This document shows positions 33,880 through 45,860 of a stretch of DNA of 64,000 bases, one piece after another. The notes beneath the pieces were generated by a model that ran no database searches, was not told the origin of the DNA, and saw nothing but the letters and a program-made list of their open reading frames with translations. The first letter of the stretch is position 1. Every line of letters begins with the position of its first letter. Where the stretch lies: assembly GCF_026151205.1 (NCBI RefSeq), contig NC_087076.1, forward strand, positions 1,807,692 through 1,871,691. Reading direction: 5' to 3'. A program made the position numbers and the translations under genes. The DNA comes from Bolinopsis microptera (taxonomy: Eukaryota > Ctenophora > Tentaculata > Lobata > Bolinopsidae).

Positions 33880-36463
33880 GTAAGTGACATCATGACAAAC
33901 ACACATTTTAACGGCAGACAGTAGTAGTCTGTCTAAATAGAAAATCTCTATTTACTCTTACCAGAAGTTAGTTGGTGGCTCATGTTTTTGTCCATTTTAT
34001 TCCAAACGGTACAATATGTGGATCTTCCTACCCTGCCCCCTTATATATTAATTCAGAGAGAACATTCAAGTGTGTCAAAATGTTAAAAATGATCTGGTAT
34101 CTTGCTCACAAAAGCAAATAATGCAGCGAATGTTTGGTTAAAATCGTGAATAGAATTATGCCTTAAAGTTTCGGAATGCCATCGCCGGATAAATAATTTG
34201 AAATGTCTCTTACCACGTGCGATATAATAAACAGGACACTACCAGCTACCAGTCCGGTGAACACCAATCAGAAAGATACGACGAGGCTATATTACAATAA
34301 ATACACCCAGAAGATAAATATTAAGCTCACTCGGAGATGCACTCAGAAACTTAGATTTTATATAAACTACCACCACGTCCGGAGAGATATTAGAAACAAG
34401 CAGAACAGCTTGCTTTAATTTACAAATCACAACGGAGATTATTGTACGTCACCAGTCAATCGGGAGATTATGAAGGACAACCTGTGAACCAGAGTCCTTA
34501 TATTCCTCACTCTGACTTTAAGGGGGATGATTATGACTAGAGCACAGGCTGGATGACACTGCAGAAAATCTAGAGAGAATTGTTAAGCTGAGGTCCGAAC
34601 TTGCTGACAACTTCCAACACAACTCAACTACAGATCTGGATATGTTCAGCGATATAACTGACTCTGAGGTTCCTACAACCCCCTTGAGAGGTAAACTACT
34701 ACATATCGCAAAATTCAGAAATGAGCGCGGCCAGCAGACGACGCCTCCTAAAGTATATCATAATTATATGCGTAAGCAGCTAAAATCTTAAAATGTTGAG
34801 CTAGACTGTATAAACGGAACCGTTAAGTGATTTAAATCTGCTCGGTGATTTTACTCTGCTCGATATCAAATTTGAGTTTCAAGGTCGGTGATCGTACATG
34901 TAATTTTAAAATATTTAGTCAAAGACCTGGACTATTTCTATTACTCATTTAAATAAGATGCATCATAAGTCAATACGAAAGAATACATAAGCAAGCCACA
35001 AACGATATATTATTTATTGAGACTCAGTCCTAACTTCTAAGTAATCATACGATCCTTCTTACTATTGGACGTTAACCTAAAAACAACGAGAAATTTGGAT
35101 TTACAGATTATTATGGTCTTTATGCAAATTAATTTACAAATAACACTGTTCACAGAGATTATGAAGGACAACCTGTGAACAGTGAAATTGGGAGGAGGCC
35201 AACAGGTGGCCGACCATCTATTGAAGAGGACTCTGGTTATATTCCTCACTCTGACTTTAAGGGGGATAATTATGGAAAGTCCGGTGCGAACCAATCAGAA
35301 GCACCATATCATTATCGGGCACATCAGAACCCACCTATCAACGGATGTCTCGGATCTGGATATCTGATGTGTAACGGCATAAACCCACTGTAGGTCTTTC
35401 CGGGCAGTAAACCGTTTGTTAAGCTATCGAATTGCTTGTGTAACACGTCTCCACCTATCTCAAAATTTCTTGGCGTATATCATCTCATAGAGGCAGTTCA
35501 GTCTCTGTTAACAGTTCAAATGAGGATTGCGCAGACCGGGATCCCCAAAGTCTGCGGCCCCTCCCTCAATGTTTTAATTAAGGGTCGAACCCTTCTGCCC
35601 ATGGCTTGCCAAGATGAACTTTTCGATCAATCAATGCCCTATGGCTATAGTTCCACATAGCCTGTTACAGGTTACTGTATATGGTAAGTACTTACTTGTA
35701 GCAACCTCGTGAAGTGGACACTGGACTTTGGAGCCTTCATCCCAATTCGGGAGACTATGTATCAGTTGCCCCTACTGGTGCAAATGACTCAATAAGCTGC
35801 TTTATAACGTTCCGCAAATTAGTCAGAAAGATACGAAGAGGCTATATTACAGTAAATGCGTCAGCAACCAGAAGATGGATATTAAGCTCACTCGGAGATG
35901 AACTTAGAAAGATAGATTTTATAGAAACTACCACCACGTCCGGAGAGATATTAAACACAACCTGGACATCTTGCTTTAATTTACGTTAATGCAGTAGCCT
36001 TACCCAGCTTATCTTACAGCTTAGACTTAGATAGCGGTGAGCTACTGGCTTGTGCAAATTAGGGAAATTTAATAGACCAATCCACGTTTAACAAGTAAAA
36101 TTCATAATTACAAACTGGCGGAGGGAACAATTATAATATTTGTTTTGGAATTAAATTAGATTGTTTCAAAAGGTAAAATAAATTTTACCAGTGCACTAAC
36201 TATATCTCCTAATCAAGCCAATTTAATTTCAATGTTGTATTTCTACAAAAGAGAAAGGACGGAGAGATTGTAATAACAGTAATACGACTAATAGAACGCT
36301 ACCAGATATAGTGGTCGTACATCATGATAAACCCTTAACGCACTGCACTAACTACTAGTACTATAGTTGAAGCACAGAAACTAAAAATAGCTGCGACTAT
36401 CCCTCCCCTCCACCGTGCTCTCCCCATTTGTTTGATAGCCAGTACTAACAATCTAATTTTCAG
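33880..36463 (+). repeat. Mosaic of partial exon duplications
   Basis: 34442-34535 and 35160-35300 are partial copies of the exon 12 region around 32167-32290 (QPVNSEIGRRPTGGRPS is kept in the second). 34540-35130 duplicates 36568-37490, including most of exon 15 and downstream sequence. 34237-34437 resembles 35820-35990. None of the copies has a proper acceptor or complete exon. Confidence 0.75.
34540..34791 (+). pseudogene. Truncated copy of exon 15
   Basis: It matches 36568-36822 almost base for base, including the terminal stop, but begins in the middle of the exon and lacks the acceptor and first ~100 bases. It is unlikely to be spliced in. Confidence 0.7.
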
Positions 36464-36822
36464 GTCCTCCAAGCTCGGATGGTAGCGAAAATAGAAGATC
36501 TCTGAGATCCTCATCTATAGATTCCGGGATGTTAGACGGAGAGGAAGCCGGGATGGGAGGGGGTGGACTAGAGCACAGGCTGGATGACACTGCAGAAAAT
36601 CTAGAGAGGATTGTTAAGCTTAGGTCCGAACTTGCTGACAACTTCCAACACAACTCAACTACAGATCTGGATATGTTCAGCGATATAACTGACTCTGAGG
36701 TTCCTACAACCCCCTTGAGAGGTAAACTACTACATATCGCAAAATTCAGAAATGAGCGCGGCCAGCAGACGACGCCTCCTAAAGTATATCATAATTATAT
36801 GCGTAAGCAGCTAAAATCTTAA
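36464..36822 (+). CDS. Exon 15 of the large gene, with alternative in-frame stop
   Basis: The acceptor is TTTTCAG at 36463, phase 1 in. It encodes Ser-rich sequence, then an amphipathic helix (NLERIVKLRSELADNF) and an acidic tail. There are two possible ends. A donor AGAG|GTAAAC at 36721/36722 gives phase 1 and matches exon 16 exactly. Reading through gives 34 more residues and a TAA at 36820-36822. The read-through would make a short protein. A truncated copy of this exon lies at 34540-34791. Confidence 0.6.
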
Positions 36823-37107
36823 AATGTTGAGCTAGACTGTATAAACGCTACCAGCAACCGACGCCTCCGCCCTCCTAAAGTATACCATAATTATATGCGT
36901 AACATTATATTATTATATTAAGAAAGCAGCTAAAATATAAAAATGTTGAGCTAGACTGTATAAACGGAACCGTTAAGTGATTTAAATCTGCTCGGTGATT
37001 TTACTCTGTTCGATATCAAATTTGAGTTTCAGGATCGGTGATCGTACATGTAATTTTAAAATATTTTGTCAAAGACCTGGACTATTTCTATGATTCATTT
37101 AAATGCC

Positions 37108-37300
37108 CTAGTAGCAGGGAATAGTTGAGTGAGCACTTCGATGCATACGATTTCTGACGACACAGGGTCCTTCGTTAGGTCATTTTGACCCAAAATCGTT
37201 TAGGTACGCAATTTTTGGGTCAAAATGACCTAACGAAGGACCCTGTGTCGTCAGAAATCGTATACATCGAAGTGCACACTCAACTATGCCCTGCTACTAG
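37108..37300. mobile_element. Foldback/MITE element with ~89-bp inverted arms
   Basis: The arms 37108-37196 and 37211-37300 are near-perfect reverse complements starting CTAGTAGCAGGG. The equivalent site in the duplicate at about 34940 lacks the element. It therefore inserted after that duplication. Confidence 0.85.
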
Positions 37301-39014
37301 AGTAAAATAACTATAAGACGCATCATTAGTCAATACGAAAGAGTACATTAGCAAGCCACAAACGATATATTATTTATTGAGACTCAGTCCTAACTCCTAA
37401 GTAATCATACGATCCTTCTTACTATTGGACGTTAACCCAAAAACAACGAGAAATTTGGATTTACAGATTATTATGGGCTTTATGCAAATCAGTGTTTGAG
37501 TGTTCCGTAGGTAACGCCCTTATGCCTATGAATTTCAAGTCGCAGATATTTTGGAATTGATGCATTATGACGGCAAGGTACATATTTATGACAAGTTTTT
37601 AATATTTACATATATAAAGCAACATATGTGGTCCTACTTGCTTCCTTTAAAAGATATTGGAAAAAATCATTAGAAGTATACTCTGGTGAATCTCAAAAAG
37701 AGCGAGATCAAATTAATTTGTTCAACTTAATCAAGTCTGAGCATATTGTATTTCACAATTCACGTACTCTAGTTCGACACGACACTCGAACTTGAGTGCG
37801 TGTCGAACTAGGGTACGTACCCTGGCTCCATAATATGGAAATTGTGTTTCACTTCTGGATGAAAAGCCGCTGAAAGTAGAGGTGCTCGTTGAGTTTGACT
37901 TTCCGTTCCATTTGTTCCGCGGAGCAATATTTGACGAAAGTCGATCATCTCAAGATCCTAGAATACAATTTCCTTGAAACTTGCCAGATAGTAAGATGGC
38001 TACGGCTATAAGACTGATAATCTGTGCAAGTTTGGGCGAATTTATATGCGTAAAATTTGAGATATCACTTCAAAAACAAGAAAATATCTTCAAAATAGCG
38101 AATTCTACGGAACGCAGGTAAATAAAATTCAATGTTCAGCTTATTGGTAAGGCTATTAGCCCACATACAGAGTACTCACATCATTACATTATAAAACACA
38201 TGCTACATAATAAAGACAAACAAGAATGGACGCAAATAACCTTGAAGTTTGGATCAGATGTTCTCAAATACTTGCTCACCACTAGTACTCACTAAACAAG
38301 ATAACTGTGTCGCCATCAACTTTTCACGGTTACCGAGTCTGCAGTTAATTTACGCTACCACTTTCATTTTGAAATTCACTCTAAATAAATATTAAATAGG
38401 CGCCGTTTAGTCCTAAAAAGGTTTATCGGTTACCATAACTTAATATTTTACAAGGTTTTAGCCTTCAAAAAATATATATTCATCTATATAGCATTCTAGA
38501 TATCATTGAAATCATTTTGAACACCAAAATGAAAATGTTTGCCTTTTTTCGTATTTCACGACCTTAAACAATTTTATAGCTCGAACACAAGGGTTTCACT
38601 CAGCATGAATTTTGTATAAATTATACAAATTTTTTTTCTTCCAAATATCATAAATTCGGTCATGTCTAGCCAAGCTAATTACGATCCTGTAAAAATTAAT
38701 TCAAAATAACAGATGCTTTGTGCGTAAGTTACCAGACTAGATATTAACAATTTCACTTTAATTTAGCCTCAATATGCCAAAGTCTAAGGAATCATGCCTC
38801 TTATAGTAGCCTGGCATGAGCTTTGCGTAAATATTCTGATTAGATGTCCAATTTAGGTGTCACATATGTAGTTGGGCGACAAAAATCTACAGAGGCAACA
38901 TATAAATATTTGCGGCAAAATGTTGCAAAAAATTGCGATTCTGCACTTGCCTAAAATTAATTAATGTGCGGCAGGTGTGTGCGACGAGTCTGGGCCTTGC
39001 TGGTCTTGGTATAT

Positions 39015-39115
39015 CACTATATGATTACCTGGGGACCCTGCCCTCAGGCTTTGGTGTTCATGAACTTCACCGATTGAAGATATGGCGGAATGACAGACTG
39101 AGCGCCATCCAGTAA
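39015..39115 (+). repeat. Dispersed ~90-bp repeat, copy B
   Basis: It shares TACCTGGGGACCC, a TGTTCATG-like middle and ATATGGCGGAATGACAGACT...GAGCGCCA with 4170-4262 and, inverted, with 45555-45640. Confidence 0.65.
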
Positions 39116-40833
39116 AATATATAAACGCTCCCTAACAAAGAAGGAGCAACTTCATCAAAAATAGCTCACATTTAGAAAATATCGCTATGATTTGACGGCA
39201 AGATTCTATTCTATTTCTATGTTTCATCAAAAGATGACTTTTTGGCGCTCTGGTACATGGTAGGTCTATATAAAATATATAATAAGTCAATACTCAATAT
39301 TTTGCGATTTGAAAACATAACTGATACGTTTAAAAAAACTATTTTTAATGAGAATATGTGCGGGGACACGTGAACTGTAAATCTATGGCATAAATGGCAT
39401 AAAATGCCAATTTACTCCAGGTTTTTCCATTTTCTCCATGAACATTTAGGCCATTTTAGGTCATTCGCCGCACGTTTACCGCACATTTCAAAAATATTTA
39501 TCGCACTCGAGCCGTACTATTCGCCAAATTGGCCGCACACTTGCAGCACATTGATCAATTTGTTCGCAAAATTGAAAATTTGTTCACACTTATACGTTAA
39601 TCTGTATAGTTAAACAAAAATTACAGATAAAGCAAGTTAAGAGAATTCTTGGAAAATTTTATTTTGTTTTCAAGAAGTTAAGATACTTCTCATGGTGGAA
39701 ATACACCAAAAAGTAAATTTGCCATACCTTACTTTGCCATACCTAGATACACCGCGTGGAAAATCTTCTTTTTTGTGTATTTATACATATTATCACGAAC
39801 AACGAATGCCAATTCTCATAATGTCATTTTGGTTGACAGACCATAACGAAGTTAACTTGTAATATATTGACATGTTAATCGACTTCAAAGAGAATAAATC
39901 CGATTTCGAATTAGCTAAATAATTGCAATCTGACAGTAGGTCAATACGTAAACTTAGTAGAGTTTCATTATAAATGTCATATTTTGCTAATCTTGATAAT
40001 ACTGTTTGCGAATTTTGATCTACGACTCAAGAACCAGTATAATATAGGGCTTACTCCCACTAATAAATCGCTCGCCCAAACTTTTTAATATGTGTTTGTG
40101 AAAAGGCCCTGTAACGTGGATCGGTGCATTTTTGGACGCTGATTCCGAATCAATTCTCATGTCACAGGATTAAATTGCTTCCCTGCGGAGTTATGGGCAA
40201 AAGTGAAAGGCCGGTAAAAGTGAAAGGCTGGTAAAATACAAATTTGAGTTTTTATGGCGTGGGTTAGGAGTGTATGGTGTAGTCATGGTTATGGTTAGCT
40301 TTGGGGTTATGGTTATGGTTTGGGTTGGGTTGAATTTAGATAAGATTGTTTCGTTCGGCTGAAAACCCGTAAAAACTCACGTGAGAAAAATTATATGGCC
40401 TCCCTATACTAACATTTAATTTTGTATGGTAACATTTTTACATTTATATTTGTAAAGATATGAAAAAGCGATTAAATCTTTTGTTCAAGTTTTTACCAAT
40501 ACAGTGATGACAGATAAGGGTGTCAGTGTATTTACAAGTCGATTGACAGCATTTAAAATATCAGCTCAACGGCTCTCTACGTGAATTTTTTACCAATCTG
40601 GCTAATGAAAGTTTTAAAATAATCCCTCGAAATTCGGGACCATAGTTCAATAGATGTGGTCAATTTCAATGGTATAATATAATTAACCATTATGATAGAA
40701 AGTTCGATCCAGCTGACTTTACTCAGTGGTTTAAACAGAAATCACATTGTTCGGAATTGTTGCAACGTTCAGTAAAACTGAAGATGCCAGGAAGTCACCA
40801 AATCAACAGTATGAAGTTCTGAGTTGCCTTATT

Positions 40834-40952
40834 CTAGATGTCTTTAACCTTGTTATTCTTCACTTCATTGTCAACATCCAAGGAGCATCTTGCGTAAGAA
40901 CTGTAACCGGTATCTCGGTTCATCACATCACTCATCCGGCCACATTGCGTTC
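40834..40952 (-). CDS. Probable last exon of the small antisense gene
   Basis: The acceptor is AGTGTTTCAG, phase 1 in. It encodes RMSDVMNRDTGYSSYARC and ends KVKDI then TAG at 40836-40834. With the previous exon it gives at least 84 residues. Family unknown. Confidence rests on the phase match and base composition only. Confidence 0.4.
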
Positions 40953-41048
40953 CTGAAACACTCAAAATATTTAATCGATTAATTAATAAAATTTAATATC
41001 ACAATCATCACTCTTAATGACAGATTACTAGATTTGGGTACGACAAAC

Positions 41049-41217
41049 CTGAGGTGCTACTTTGTCTAAAGGTCCGGAAGTAAGAACTAGATTGTGTCAT
41101 GGAGGGTGCTGCCTTGTTTTTACATTGAGAGGGTCTTCTCTTCTTGGTTAACTGAGTGTACATCTTTATCATCACTGCTCCCATGTTGGACCTAGGTAGA
41201 TATTGTTTGTCATGGTT
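41049..41217 (-). CDS. Probable exon of a small antisense gene (penultimate exon)
   Basis: Reading the minus strand, the acceptor TTTTACCGCACAG precedes 41217 and the donor TCAG|GTTTGT follows 41049. The frame is open and contains NHDKQYLPRSN then an ATG at 41184 (MGAVMIKMYTQL) and a basic stretch KKRRPSQCKNKAAPS. Outgoing phase 1 fits the exon at 40952. The protein could start at 41184 or further upstream. I do not recognise it. Confidence 0.4.
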
Positions 41218-41278
41218 CTGTGCGGTAAAACTATAAGTCTAAAATAGTATCAATATTACCAAACTTAACCACGCAAGA

Positions 41279-41417
41279 CTCTCTTTCCTGCAGTGGGGAG
41301 GAGCCCCATCTTGCATGAACCAGCACCTATCAAGCACATGCTTTCTCTTAAGAGCTGGCACAAACTTCTTCTTTAACATTTCGATGTAATTGGATGTTCT
41401 GATAGTGTCTGTTTTCC
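41279..41417 (-). pseudogene. DDE transposase relic
   Basis: The minus strand encodes NYIEMLKKKFVPALKR then WFMQDGAPPHCRKE. The QDGAPPH block is the second catalytic Asp region of Tc1/mariner-type transposases. Upstream and downstream parts are missing or degenerate. Confidence 0.6.
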
Positions 41418-42629
41418 CGGTCTCACTACAGGGCGTGAATTATGATGTCTAATTTAAACTCAATTGTTATAATTGATCTTAGGAACGTATTTAACCACAA
41501 AATAGCGAATTCATTGCCAAACCACTTGGATCACTTTAATGTTGGGGGCCACTTTTTAAATATTACCTTTTAAATTTTACCCCTCATTGATTCTTATATA
41601 GTACCGCCTCAAAAGTTCGGTCACCAACCCCACAACTGATCATTATTAGGTCATTATAATCTTCATTCAAACATAAAAGGCTAAGGTTTCAATTCTACGG
41701 AAAGTAAATTTACATTTACGGAACCATTTTGATAGTTGAAACCTGAACGAGAAAATGTCGATCAGTTAAAGATCGTTAAATAGCGCTCTTCATCTTGTAC
41801 CAGTGTCATGTTCGGTAATACTGCTCTCCAAACCCAAAGAATATAATTATAGGGTTTATTACAAGGTTATAGGATTTGCTTTATTACAAGGTTATAAAAT
41901 ACTGAGTTTATTGATATAAGTTTTACTATTTGAGCTATTTGACCTATTTGACCTCTTGTCGCTAAACATGAATGGCAGGGCGTTTCTAATATAATGTTAT
42001 AAATGAAACTAGTTAAGGGACGGAGAAGAAATTATCAAAATATAGAAATAAGGAATAAAAAGAGTTCCAATACAAATAAAACTTTCTTTGCAAAACCTAT
42101 TGACTCGATTGTAGACTCACTCGAAGGAGTATATAGATTATCGCTCGTGATAGCTAGGCCTAGGAGTGCCTTAGATTATAACTGAGACAAATAAGGCTAT
42201 ACGCTCGAACGCTTGTCAACTGGTTTCCTTGATATAAGTGATCAAGGACGCAAACAGGAAGTCTCTAACCTAGAACCACATTTGGTCTTGGGTCCGCAAA
42301 CGCGAAACTCTGAAACCCCGACAGTGAACTGCTCCTCAATTTAAGCAATAAGTGGATCATGGCTCACGCATGACACGTGTAAATTGTGCCTGCTCTTTAC
42401 ACCGAAAACCTACAACTGTCTGCAGTGTGCAAAAGGGCTATAAATAAATGTCCCTAAAATTATCTGTTAAACTAAGCAGATATGAGGTCACTTTTTTAAA
42501 TACCCGAATAAAGTATAAAATATTAAAGTGCAGAGTTAACTGTCTATACGACTTATATTAAAGATTCAGCATTCTTGGAAATTACGTGATCTCTACTTAG
42601 CTGCGGGTATTTAAAATGATCTGTTTCAG

Positions 42630-42704
42630 AGAGCGATCTGATAAGTGACGTTGCAGTTCCTGGACTACTAGATATTCCTGAAGAGACGGCCGATCATCAT
42701 AAGG
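42630..42704 (+). CDS. Exon 16 of the large gene (or first seen exon of a second gene)
   Basis: The acceptor is GTTTCAG, the donor AAGG|GTATAT. Phase 1 in, 1 out. It encodes SDLISDVAVPGLLDIPEE and continues naturally from the acidic end of exon 15. It starts in mid-codon, so it cannot be a first coding exon. Confidence 0.5.
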
Positions 42705-42854
42705 GTATATCTCAGCCCAAATATTATTTTTATTTTCCGTTTTGTTATTTGTCAAGCTCCTGCTGAAAACAAGTATCTGTTGCCTCCATGATAAGCCTCA
42801 TTATATTTTCAGAAAATTACTTGAAATTGTTAATAATTAATATGTTCCTTATAG

Positions 42855-42881
42855 GTACAAAGAAACAGTCTGGTCCTTTAG
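42855..42881 (+). CDS. Exon 17 of the large gene (27-bp microexon)
   Basis: The acceptor is TTATAG, the donor TTAG|GTAAAG. Phase 1 in and out. It encodes only TKKQSGPL plus split codons. It may be optional because skipping it keeps the frame. Confidence 0.35.
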   Translation, partial: VQRNSLVL

Positions 42882-44632
42882 GTAAAGTAAGGGGTGGTAT
42901 TGATTAATGGTAGTGACGCAGTGTAGATGTATTGTGCAGCAACGTCAACTTCTTTAATCTTTGTGTCGTTTAACATTGGTGGGAAGGCTGACGAATTCTG
43001 AGATCGGGGAGTGACAAAACGTTGATTTGAAACTTTCATCAAAAATTACAGAATTATACAGCAATGAACTTATAAATTTTGTTTAATAAATTTTTCCATT
43101 TCGTCATTGTTTTTATATAATATTTAAGAATATTATAGAATATTTTAGAATATTCTAGAATATTTTAGAATATTTTAGAATATTTTAGAATATAAAAACA
43201 ATGTCGTTAAAGAATGCTGAGGCTGGTGAGAGCAGGAACAAATAAACAGGATTCGACAGTTATGTGATTGGGGAAATCAGTAACATCCATGTTAGAACAC
43301 ACGTGCTCTGGCCTCCATAATAGTTGAATATTTGTTTATGTAAACCGGACTCAAAATGAGAAGTTCTTAACAAATTTCAATCTTGTTGATCACTTCAACC
43401 CGTCAGTCTTTACTCTTTTTAACTTAAAGAACAAGAGTATGACTGGGAGTAAGTAGCTATAAACTATAGACAATATCAGTACCTTTTCTCATCTCTTAAA
43501 AGCTTAAAATAAATGAACAACCACTTAAGAGGATATTTAAGTATTTAACTGCTGTTCAAAAGTTAAAAATAATGTTTAATGACGCACGCAGACGGCTTTG
43601 ATAGTTTGTCTGAGCTGGGATGAATTGGAGTAAGTAGCGAGCGAATTCTAAATTGTAGAAAATATCAGCACTTTTTCTCGTCTCTTTAAAAAATAAATGA
43701 ATAACCTAGATATAATGATTAATGACGCACGACACTCTATATGAAATGAAAGCTGGTTGCAGTTTGACCAACAAGCTGTAACAAGTATGAGTAAGTTTTG
43801 TATTGCCAGCACTCCCGGCTAAAGTTCTGAAACTAACACAAATGATGTAATGATTTCCGGAGAAAATATTTGCTTTATATAAGACAACAGAGATGGATTT
43901 AAATTTGTTCCTTCTTAATATCGAATGTGCATATTTGGAGAAGGTTTGCCGTTATTCAAATTCTATCGGTTTTCGCTGCTTAAAAGTCCTTATGAAGTAA
44001 CCTTACAAGGAGAAAAGAAGAACTACGTAACTGGAATTGGACAGGTACTGAGTAGTATGTAATCCAGATAACTGCTATTAAAGGCGATAAGATAACTACG
44101 AAATACGACTACACGTACAGTTTGAACTTTCTAAAAATGAAGCAAACATAAGTCAAATTGATATGATTCATTAGGATGCGCTTAGTCTCAATAAGCGCTT
44201 AATTTACAGCGATGTTGTGATTCAAAATTTAAGTAAAGTTTTCTCATCAAAAAGTAATACTTCGATGGATTGAACCACACAGATGTACATTGTACTTGTT
44301 TGAGAAAACTTGTAGCATAAATGACGTGTCTACAATCTACATATCATGTATTAAAATCATGACATCCTTACATGGCATGTGTGTTTTCATAGTCACACTT
44401 CAAAACACTATCACTGAAAAAAAATGTGTAAATGTGCGGCAGTGTTTAAAGCATTCTTTAAAATTTCAAGTTTTACCCAAATATTTTTATCTTGGTCTTA
44501 TACGGACGCTACATCTATATTGAGACTATAAGAATAGCAAGCACTAAAATTCTTTTAAAAAGGCATTCATTTTAGTTGCATTTAAACTTTTAAACGATAA
44601 AGGAAGTTTGGGTTCTTTTGCGATAGTCAAAA

Positions 44633-45860
44633 CGCGACAACTAGCGCTGGATGGCGACAACTAGCGCTTTCCAGCGCTAGTTGTCGCCATCCAGCGCTAG
44701 TTGTCGCTATCCAGCGCTGGATAACGCTGGCCAGCGCTAAATATATTTGTTCGATAATTGTCGCTATCCAGCGCTAGTTGTCGCCATCCAGCGCTAGTTG
44801 TCGCCATCCAGCGCTGGTTGTCGCTATCCAGCGCTAGTTGTCGCTGGCTATGCGACACTGTCGCACGCGATAGTTTGCGATGGCCAGCGCAACTGGCCAT
44901 CGCAGAAAACAGTTCGATAACTAGCGCGCTGGCCAGCGCTGGCTAGCGCTGGATAGCGACAACTAGCGCTGGATGGCGACAACTAGCGCTGGCCAGCGCT
45001 AGTTGTCGCTATCCAGCGCTAGCCAGCGCTAGCCAGCGCTGGCCAGCGCTATCCAGCGCTAACCAGCGCAAAGATCAATTTTTGATAAATTTTCGATAAA
45101 TTTTCGATAATTGTCGCGACAAATAGCGCTGGATAGCGACAACTAGCGCTGGCCAGCGCTAAGCGATAGCCAGCGCAACATTTTTGCGATATTACTCGTC
45201 AGCTAGCGCTGGCCAGCGCTGGCCAGCGCTGGCCAGCGCTATCCAGCGCTAGCCATCGCTAGCCATCGCTAGCCAGCGCTGGCCATCGCTGGCCAGCGCC
45301 ATGTATCAAAATCATATAATTATAATTGCGATATTACTCGTCAGCCAGCGCTAGCCAGCGCTAACCAGCGCTAACCAGCGCTGGCCAGCGCTATCCAGCG
45401 CTATCCAGCGCTAGCCATCGCTAGCCAGCGCTGGCCAGCGCTATCCAGCGCTAGCCAGCGCTAGCCAGCGCTGGCCAGTGCTGGCCAGTGCTATCCCATA
45501 TCCAGCGCTAGCCAGCGCTGGCCAGTGCTGGCCAGTGCAATGTATCAAAATCATATAATTGCGTTACTGGGCCGCGCTCAGCCTGTCATTCCGCCAAATC
45601 TTTATTATTAATGAACATAATAGCCTGGGGTCCTCAGGTAAATAATTGCGATATTACTCGTCAGATGCAGCGCTGGCCATCGATAGCCAGTGCAAAATGT
45701 TTGCGATATTATTATTACTCGTCAGCTAGCGCTGGCCAGTGCAATGCATCAAAATCATATACTTGCAATATTACTCGTCAACCAGCGCTAGGTAGTGCAA
45801 GTTATAAAAATCAAATATTTGCGATATTAATCGATGGCTAGCGCTGGTTAGTGCTGCCCA
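44633..45860. repeat. Palindromic AGCGCT array
   Basis: Dozens of ~10-bp units of the form CCAGCGCTAG or CCAGCGCTGG are joined directly or by TTGTCGC(T/C)AT. Each unit is nearly its own reverse complement. Density falls after 45560, where longer AT-rich spacers ending GCGATATTACTCGTCA separate them. Confidence 0.9.
45553..45642 (-). repeat. Dispersed ~90-bp repeat, copy C (inverted)
   Basis: The reverse complement reads TTACCTGAGGACCCC ... TTTGGCGGAATGACAGGCTG AGCGC. It lies within the AGCGCT array. Confidence 0.65.

Larger units (their letters stand above)
36722..42629 (+). other. 5.9-kb intron (or intergenic gap) between exons 15 and 16
   Basis: Contents are a foldback element, a hairpin at 37769-37811 (12-bp arms TAGTTCGACACG/CGTGTCGAACTA), one copy of a dispersed ~90-bp repeat, a transposase relic and a probable small antisense gene. 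The stretches 37310-38970 and 39120-40830 hold nothing I can support. Confidence 0.5.

Noticed and set aside
44697-44946. Short ORFs in the AGCGCT array
   Set aside because: Translations of short palindromic repeats with no protein character.
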